NCBI GenBank assembly: GCA_026770585.1
Contig: MU646476.1
Location: 233,466-244,777 of the forward strand
Direction of reading: 5' to 3'
DNA length: 11,312 nt
Source of the DNA: Baffinella frigidus
Lineage: Eukaryota > Cryptophyceae > Cryptomonadales > Baffinellaceae
Every line of letters starts with the position of its first letter. Within the stretch, counting starts at the first letter, position 1. Shown in pieces: positions 6,021 through 10,129 of the stretch. Both the position numbers and the translations under genes were made by a program. A model generated the notes under the pieces. The model was not told the DNA's origin. It made no database searches and saw only the letters and a list, made by a program, of their open reading frames with translations.

Positions 6021-6141
6021 GTTAACAGAATAAATGGACGTTTTAGGGGCTTGTAAAAAAGCCTGCACGGAAAGCGCGCAGGTACATGTTCGTGACCAAC
6101 TGCTGACTTTCGACGTGTTTTCTGGGCAATAATCCAATGAT
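6020..6141 (+). repeat. Module C copy 2 and truncated module A copy 3
   Basis: TTAACAGAATAAATGGACGT to AAAGCCTGCACGGAAAGCGC matches 5262-5320. Module A then runs to TTTTCTGGGCAATAATCCAA and breaks off at about 6141, where the second copy of the 5848 block begins. Confidence 0.8.
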
Positions 6142-6142
6142 T

Positions 6143-6268
6143 AACGTATACGAAGATAAAAATGCGTCAGCTTTGGAGCGGACGTTTCCTGGCTAGGAGA
6201 CGGTCCTCGAGACGGACGCGCTCGGCTGAATTCAGAGGCACATCCAGTACCCCCGTGCCTTCCACGTC
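6143..6268 (+). repeat. Duplicated block, copy 2, with module B
   Basis: Second copy of the 5848-6020 block without the 50-bp insertion, ending at GTGCCTTCCACG. The junction with unrelated sequence leading to the telomere-like tract follows at once. Confidence 0.8.
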
Positions 6269-6295
6269 CTCCGCGTTTGCTCCCTATGGGGGAAA

Positions 6296-6432
6296 GGGTT
6301 TCGGGTTTGGGGTTTGAGGTTTGGGGTTTGGGGTTTGGGGTTTGGGGTTTGGGGTTTGGGGTTTGGGGCTTGGGATTCAGGACTCAGGGTCGAGGGTTTG
6401 GGGTTTGGGGTTTGGGGTTTGGGGTTTCGGGT
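6296..6432 (+). repeat. TTTGGGG-type heptamer tract
   Basis: About 135 bp of GGGTTTG units, much more regular than the tract at 362-643, broken in the middle by a diverged CTTGGGATTCAGGACTCAGG segment. The G-rich strand is again the plus strand. It may be a variant telomeric or subtelomeric satellite. A minus frame across it gives a Pro-Asn-Pro-Lys repeat, which is only a translation artefact. Confidence 0.85.
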
Positions 6433-6472
6433 AGGTGTCTGGGGAGGTGACTGTTGAGCGCATGTTCTGCTC

Positions 6473-6627
6473 CCCACACGGCGGACTGCCACACAGTGGA
6501 CTACGGACCTTTCATCAAAAGTCAACTTACCCTGTGGACAGGTAACTTTAAGGATGTTCTCATCCAAATTTGGTCACGTTACCGCTAAATCTAGGGGTCC
6601 CTGATGCCTCGAAGCCCACCGTGTGGG
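6473..6627 (-). mobile_element. CCCACACGG-ended element (155 bp)
   Basis: CCCACACGGCGG at 6473-6484 and CCACCGTGTGGG at 6616-6627 are inverted repeats with one mismatch. The interior includes the minus copy of the 1437-1530 repeat (6487-6580). Ends and length resemble the CCACACAGCGG elements of 161-163 bp, so it may be a related subfamily. Confidence 0.6.
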
Positions 6628-6664
6628 TACTGTGACTGCTTGGATCGCATACACAAACATTGTT

Positions 6665-6732
6665 GTCGCTGTTACAGCGACTATAATGTGTCTGAGACAC
6701 ATTATAGATAATGTGTCTGAGACACATTATAG
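6665..6732. repeat. Cluster of perfect palindromes
   Basis: GTCGCTG, TTA, CAGCGAC (6665-6681) is followed by the odd-length palindrome CTATAATGTGTCT, G, AGACACATTATAG (6681-6707). The palindrome is repeated directly as 6708-6732 with its first two bases changed. The pair can fold as two small hairpins or one longer one. Positions 6733-7067 after it hold only small palindromes (CTCCTGAC at 6784-6791 with GTCAGGAG at 6803-6810; CTCTGAGGCCTCAGAG at 6850-6865) and no gene I can support. Confidence 0.9.
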
Positions 6733-7067
6733 TGTCTTCACGTCCTCTGCGATTTTTTTTCGCTGACAGTGTAGTCCGCTCCACTCCTGACCATCCGTGG
6801 GAGTCAGGAGAGGACGAGCGGTTGGTGTTTGGGCGGGGGTAGCTCGTTTCTCTGAGGCCTCAGAGGCCTGGACTTATAGGACGTGACAAGGATTTTCATT
6901 TCAAAACGGGGAAACGGGGAAACCGTACGTCCAAAACGGACAACAATTGCCGCAAACGCTCTACAGCTCGTGTCTCTGAGGCGGGCCCGTTTCTTAAGGC
7001 GCATAGACTTTTGTATCACTCAACTCAAGGCTCAAGGGCCTCATTTAGGACCTGCATCGAGAGTAAT

Positions 7068-7098
7068 AAAGAAGAAGAAGAAGAAGAAGAAGAAGAAG
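7068..7098. repeat. (AAG)n microsatellite
   Basis: About ten AAG units following AGTAATA. Frames through it give poly-lysine or similar runs and are not coding evidence. Confidence 0.95.
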
Positions 7099-7105
7099 GG
7101 GGGAA

Positions 7106-7209
7106 ACCGGCGGGAGCGCTGCTCACCAAAAGTCAACAGTGGGACCTTTCAAAGCAAAAGTGGACCCTCTGTTAACTTTAGGTGACAGTGGAGACCGGCG
7201 GGAGGGCTG
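7106..7209. repeat. Foldback flanked by ACCGGCGGGAG repeats
   Basis: AAAGTCAACAGTGGGACC (from 7129) pairs imperfectly with GGACCCTCTGTTAACTTT (to 7179). On both sides lies ACCGGCGGGAG(C/G)GCTGC (7106-7121 and 7194-7209) as a direct repeat. The ACCGGCGGG motif recurs at 7859, 8291 and, diverged, at 8500. The arrangement suggests a small insertion within, or a duplication of, that GC-rich repeat. Confidence 0.6.
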
Positions 7210-7252
7210 CGAGGCGCGCTGGATCGTCTTGTCCAGAGAGAGAGTGCCTCTC

Positions 7253-7350
7253 TCACACACACACAACCACTCTCTCTCTCTCTCTCGCTCTCTCTCTCTC
7301 GCTAACTCCCTCTCCCTCCTTCCTTCCTTCCCTCCCTCCCTCCTTCCCAC
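7253..7350. repeat. Pyrimidine-rich microsatellite (CA, CT, TTCC, CCCT)
   Basis: ACACACACAC leads into (CT)n, then CCTTCCTTCC and CCCTCCCTCC. Frames on both strands give Ser-Leu or Arg-Glu runs. It directly precedes the dispersed repeat at 7357. Confidence 0.95.
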
Positions 7351-7356
7351 GCAAGG

Positions 7357-7487
7357 CCCTTCGAGGGTTATCCGGTGCCCGTTCTTGGAGCCGTTAGCCC
7401 GTTTTTGTCAACTTTTGGCAAGAAGTGCCCGTGTTCCTCTCCAAATCTTGGGAAATTGACTTTTGAATAACCCCCCAAGAGCCCTCC
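7357..7487 (+). repeat. Dispersed repeat, copy 2 (partner 1560-1694)
   Basis: CCCTTCGAGGGTTATCC and CCCGTTCTTGGAGCCGTT at the left, TTGACTTTTGAATAACCCC and CCAAGAGCCCTCC at the right. The centre differs from copy 1, with TTTTGTCAACTTTTGGC added. Confidence 0.75.
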
Positions 7488-7550
7488 GTGGCTCGTTTCG
7501 GGGAAGGCAAATGCTTTACTATTACCAGTATGATCCAATTGTGTAGTACT

Positions 7551-7690
7551 TTTCGTTGGCAGAAAGGCGTTAATTAATACTTTCTCTCAGATAAACTAAT
7601 ACTTTCTCTCAGATAAGTTTGTCTGAGAGAAAGTATTAATTAAAACTTATCTGAGAGAAAGTATTAATTAACGCCTTTCTGTCAACGAAA
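7551..7690. mobile_element. Nested double-hairpin element (140 bp)
   Basis: The outer arms of 44 bp (7551-7594 and 7647-7690) start TTTCGTTGGCAGAAAGGCGT and pair with a single mismatch. Between them an inner hairpin (7598-7613 with 7622-7637) reuses the same sequence, AATACTTTCTCTCAGA. The 16-base segment is therefore present four times, twice on each strand. The outer arm overlaps the end of the recurring TTTTCGTTG motif (7539-7558). No protein could be encoded, and target duplication is not clear. Confidence 0.85.
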
Positions 7691-7722
7691 GCCGGGGGAG
7701 ACCTCAGCCGGGGACATGCTCA

Positions 7723-7853
7723 ATTTAAAAGAAAAGGGATCCCTATGTGTTCATAGGAGTTGGACGAAGGTTAATTAGGGCCCTAACTAATTTTAATTAG
7801 GGCCAGAATCTGGTTCGGTAGGCCGTTTTATTTTGAATTAAACGTGTTCCCGG
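7723..7853 (+). mobile_element. GGGACATG-family element, copy 1 (about 131 bp)
   Basis: The left end GGGACATGCTCAATTTAAAA and the complemented right end GGGAACACGTTTAATTCAAA form approximately 27-bp inverted repeats. The interior has CCTATGTGTTCATAGG (a small hairpin) and TTAGGGCCCTAA (palindrome). Copies 2-4 at 8353-8493, 8603-8690 and 8909-8997 are in the opposite orientation, the last two lacking much of one side. Confidence 0.75.
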
Positions 7854-7887
7854 GTGAGACCGGCGGGAGGGCTGCAAGGCTTGTTAG

Positions 7888-7930
7888 GTCCCCTTCCGAT
7901 GTGAATTCGTTTCACACATCGGGGAGGGAC
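7888..7930. repeat. Hairpin with 16-bp arms
   Basis: GTCCCCTTCCGATGTG (7888-7903) pairs with CACATCGGGGAGGGAC (7915-7930) with two mismatches. Two direct copies of AAGCCCCCCGCAGGG follow at 7943-7957 and 7984-7998. Confidence 0.8.
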
Positions 7931-8039
7931 CAGACGCTCGGGAAGCCCCCCGCAGGGGTCGACTGCGATTCGGGTCGCGCAGCAAGCCCCCCGCAGGGTC
8001 CGTCCCTGACCATCTGTCCCTGACCCCCACGGATGGTCC

Positions 8040-8080
8040 GGAGAGGACGTCCTCTCCCTCTCTCTCTCTCTCTCTCTCTA
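8040..8080. repeat. 18-bp perfect palindrome running into a (CT)n tract
   Basis: GGAGAGGACGTCCTCTCC (8040-8057) is fully self-complementary and merges into (CT)n. The flanks GAGAGGACG and GCGGTTGGTGTT(T/C)TGGGCGGGG-like resemble 6806-6838, where no CT tract is present, so the microsatellite may have expanded inside a duplicated segment. Confidence 0.85.
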
Positions 8081-8139
8081 TCTCGTCCTGTCTCCTCTCC
8101 CGACCGCACGCGCGGTTGGTGTTCTGGCGGGGAGGGACC

Positions 8140-8289
8140 TTATCTCAGAAAAGGGATTCTAAAATTCGTTTTCTTTAGTCAATTCCTCTTCAAATATGTC
8201 AACTTATGCGCAGAGAAAAGAATAAGTTGACGAATTTGTACAGGAATTGACTTAATAAAACGAATTTTAGAATCCCTTTTTTGAGATAA
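8140..8289 (-). mobile_element. 150-bp hairpin MITE, copy 2, with GACC target duplication
   Basis: Same length and structure as 3093-3242 in opposite orientation: TTATCTCAG at the left, GAGATAA at the right, 68-bp arms and a loop that is the complement of copy 1's loop except for one base. GACC flanks both sides (8136-8139 and 8290-8293). Removing the element and one GACC leaves GGACCGGCGGGCGCGAGGCG, close to the GACCGGCGGGAGGGCTGCGA repeat at 7193, which acts as an internal empty-site comparison. Confidence 0.9.
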
Positions 8290-8352
8290 GACCGGCGGGC
8301 GCGAGGCGACGCGCGTCCTCTCTCTCAGCTTCTACCACCGTCGCCTCGTCCC
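8290..8352 (+). repeat. GACCGGCGGG repeat with GCGTCCTCTCTCTCAGC segment, copy 1
   Basis: GACCGGCGGGCGCGAGGCGA, then GCGCGTCCTCTCTCTCAGCT and TCTACCACCGTCGCCTC. The same string with substitutions is at 8499-8565. The downstream part of module G (CCGCACTTCC onward) is missing here. Confidence 0.8.
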
Positions 8353-8493
8353 CCATACGAAATCCATCGGATGAAAATGGCCTCTCAAACCGGATTCCGC
8401 CCTAATTAAATTCACTTAGGGCCCTAATTAACCTTCGTCCAACTCCTATGAACACATAGGGAATTATTTTCTTGTAAATTGGACATGTCCCAG
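8353..8493 (-). mobile_element. GGGACATG-family element, copy 2
   Basis: In complement this reads GGGACATGTCCAATTTACAA at one end, then CCTATGTGTTCATAGGAG and TTAATTAGGGCCCTAA, and continues into a diverged far arm (AAAATGGCCTCTCAAACCGG on the plus strand, matching the right side of copy 1). With copy 1 it forms a large inverted pair separated by about 500 bp. Confidence 0.7.
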
Positions 8494-8498
8494 GATGA

Positions 8499-8602
8499 GA
8501 CCGGTGCGAGGGCTGCGAGGCGGCGCGCGTCCTCTCTCTCAGCTTCTACCACCGTCGCCTCATCCGCTAGCCGCACTTCCTCTTCGAGCCCTGCGCCCCA
8601 TA
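8499..8602 (+). repeat. GACCGG repeat and module G, copy 1
   Basis: GACCGGTGCGAGGGCTGCGA leads to ACCACCGTCGCCTCATCCGC, then CCGCACTTCCTCTTCGAGCC and CTGCGCCCCATAAC. Module G (CGCC/TTCGTCC to GCGCCCCAT) recurs at 8862-8907 and 9206-9255 and in part at 9547-9575. On the minus strand it reads MLWGAGLEEEVRLADEAT. Confidence 0.8.
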
Positions 8603-8690
8603 ACAAAATTTACTTCGGGCCCTAAGTAATCTTCTTCCAGCTCCTATGAACACATAGGGATCCGTTTTCTTGTAAATTAAACCTTTTACT
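8603..8690 (-). mobile_element. GGGACATG-family element, copy 3, partial
   Basis: Runs from AAAATTTACTTCGGGCCCTA through CTCCTATGAACACATAGGGA to TTTTCTTGTAAATTAAAC, where the family terminus should follow but unrelated sequence (CTTTTACTGGATATATC) begins. Positions 8691-8861 show no repeat or gene I can support apart from TTACTGGATATATCTA, seen again at 9264. Confidence 0.65.
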
Positions 8691-8861
8691 GGATATATCT
8701 ACGCGGATAACGCGTCGGGTTCCCTCGATCATCCTGGCGTGGCTGGTCCTCACTCCGGGAGGGGCAGGGGAGTTTAGAATAGGCGCGTTGTTTTGGAATA
8801 CGAAAACCACGTTTGCGCCGAAAAGCCTGTACACGCAGAAAGATGGGGTGATAGCGGCTGT

Positions 8862-8997
8862 CGCTTCGTCCGCTAACCGCACTTCCTCTTCGAGCCCTGC
8901 GCCCCATAACAAAATTTAGTTAGGGCCCTAATTAATCTTCTTCCAGCTCCTATGAACACATAGGGATCCGTTTTCTTGTGAATTAAACATGTCCCCC
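8862..8997 (-). mobile_element. Module G copy 2 with GGGACATG-family element, copy 4
   Basis: Direct near-copy of about 8556-8682 with an offset of 306 bp, so module G and the element fragment were duplicated as a unit. The element end AATTAAACATGTCCC is preserved here, unlike in copy 3. Minus-strand frames in both copies share MLWGAGLEEEVRLADEAT and later NLQEN and SLCVHRSW. Confidence 0.75.
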
Positions 8998-9051
8998 AGG
9001 GAGGTTCAGTACACGGATCGAAACAAACATTCATAGGCTAACAACCTGGAA

Positions 9052-9194
9052 ATGGGGTAGTTAGGCCTACGGCATTGCCTAGGACCTCCTACCGTAGGCC
9101 GAGGGATCCTAGGACCAAAAAGTCTCGGCCTACGGTAGGAGGTCCTAGGCAATGCCGTAGGCCTAACTACCCCATTTTCAGGCCGTTACCCTAT
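9052..9194 (+). mobile_element. Long-arm palindromic element, copy 1 (left end diverged)
   Basis: ATGGGGTAGTTAGGCCTACG through CCTACCGTAGGCCGAG at the left is exactly complemented at the right, arms of over 50 bp around a spacer of about 25 bp. From ATGGGG to GTTACCCTAT the copy matches 9659-9801 at every base I compared. The outer 15-20 bp of the left arm are diverged (ACAACCTGGAA), whereas the right arm still ends GGCCGTTACCCTAT. Confidence 0.88.
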
Positions 9195-9205
9195 TAACAT
9201 CGCCA

Positions 9206-9255
9206 CCGTTGCTTCGTCCACTAGCCACACCTCCTCCTCGAGCCCTGCGCCCCAT
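9206..9255 (+). repeat. Module G, copy 3
   Basis: CCGTTGCTTCGTCCACTAGC to GAGCCCTGCGCCCCATCATG with several substitutions relative to 8551-8602. It is followed by AAATTTACTGGATATATCTA. Confidence 0.75.
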
Positions 9256-9278
9256 CATGAAATTTACTGGATATATCT

Positions 9279-9305
9279 ATTGGATACATTGGATATATTG
9301 GATGC
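9279..9305 (+). repeat. 9-bp tandem repeat, three copies
   Basis: ATTGGATAC, ATTGGATAT, ATTGGATGC in succession, just after ATATATCT. Confidence 0.85.
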
Positions 9306-9351
9306 CAATAAACCACGAAATTCTGGATGGTGTAGCGCGGATGAGCGCTCC

Positions 9352-9494
9352 CACACGAGAATGCTAGAGGGGCCTATCTAAAACCGATGTGCTTTTAAAA
9401 GTGGGTATTTGTGTAGTAATTTTCGTTGGTTGGTCACGTGACTCTGCAAAATTAGCACAGTCACGAGGTTAGAATACCCTATCCTGGTACAAAT
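9352..9494 (+). repeat. 143-bp dispersed repeat, copy 2 (partner 3601-3743)
   Basis: CACACGAGAATGCTAGAGGG to TATCCTGGTAC. It carries TTGTGTAGTAATTTTCGTTG at 9409-9428 and the hairpin GTGACTCTGC with GCACAGTCAC. Between it and the next element (9495-9639) I see only a partial module G at about 9547-9575. Confidence 0.85.
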
Positions 9495-9639
9495 ATGTAC
9501 AACCCCACATGTGAACAGGTTCCTCCAGCAAGCTCGAGTAGACAGTCGCCTCATCCGCTAGCCGAACTTCCTCCTGTACTCCTCATGTACTGTCAAGAGG
9601 TTCCGATGTACGATGGTAGGCTCAACGGCGCTCATATTA

Positions 9640-9801
9640 ATAGGGTAACGGCCTAAAAATGGGGTAGTTAGGCCTACGGCATTGCCTAGGACCTCCTACC
9701 GTAGGCCGAGGGATCCTAGGACCAAAAAGTCTCGGCCTACGGTAGGAGGTCCTAGGCAATGCCGTAGGCCTAACTACCCCATTTTCAGGCCGTTACCCTA
9801 T
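9640..9801 (+). mobile_element. Long-arm palindromic element, copy 2 (complete, 162 bp)
   Basis: The ends ATAGGGTAACGGCCT and AGGCCGTTACCCTAT are complementary, and the arms of about 70 bp pair with very few mismatches around GGATCCTAGGACCAAAAAGT. The core agrees with 9052-9194 throughout. TA lies just outside GGGTAACGG on both sides, which would fit a TA target duplication, but the palindromic ends make this ambiguous. Confidence 0.88.
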
Positions 9802-9940
9802 CAACGTGGGTAGGGAATGAATGGCAACCTGCGGCGCGCAAATAGTGACAACGTGGGTAGAGAATGGATGTTGTGATCCAAAAGTTGTATACTCCAAAAG
9901 TTGTTTTACTCCAAAAGTTGTTTTACTCCAAAAGTTGACC
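9802..9940 (+). repeat. Direct repeats and 17-bp tandem repeat
   Basis: CAACGTGGGTAGGGAATG(A/G)ATG occurs at 9802-9823 and, with small changes, at 9849-9870. ACCTGCGGCGCGC occurs at 9828 and 9938. Between them ACTCCAAAAGTTGTTTT (17 bp) is repeated at 9891, 9908 and 9925, with a diverged unit before at 9875. Confidence 0.9.
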
Positions 9941-10114
9941 TGCGGCGCGCGCGGCCCTGAGGCGGGCCGCTCGACGATCATCCTCTCTCTGATCCAGCAG
10001 CTGCTTCACCTGCATTGCCCACCTCTCTTTCAGTCTATTTGGGTGAAGCAATTTGGTGCGCCCGGGCTCTTTTCCGCTGAAAAGTTGACGGTTTTGTACC
10101 GCGGACCCAGCATG
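9923..10114 (-). other. Possible coding exon on the minus strand, unrecognised
   Basis: The minus frame is open for 63 codons from just after a TGA (10117-10115) to TAA (9925-9923). Its C-terminal 30 codons begin at an ATG (10015) and read MQVKQLLDQREDDRRAARLR followed by an alanine/arginine-rich end; upstream are KERWA and SGKEPGRTK. The strongly charged, helix-like composition differs from the repeat-derived frames elsewhere. A pyrimidine tract and AG (ACTTTTCAG, ending at 10077) could be a 3' splice site. The same frame is open further upstream, to about 10598, with only that TGA between. I recognise no family, and the last codons overlap the 17-bp tandem repeat, so it may well be chance. 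Confidence 0.2.
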
Positions 10115-10129
10115 TCAACTTGAGAACAG

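Noticed and set aside
6232-6567. 111-codon minus frame with Pro-Asn-Pro-Lys repeats
   Set aside because: It is the complement of the TTTGGGG heptamer tract plus flanking repeats; not protein-coding evidence.
6681-6732. Rho-independent-type terminator or attachment site
   Set aside because: The palindromes lack a following T-run on either strand and there is no neighbouring gene or integrase.
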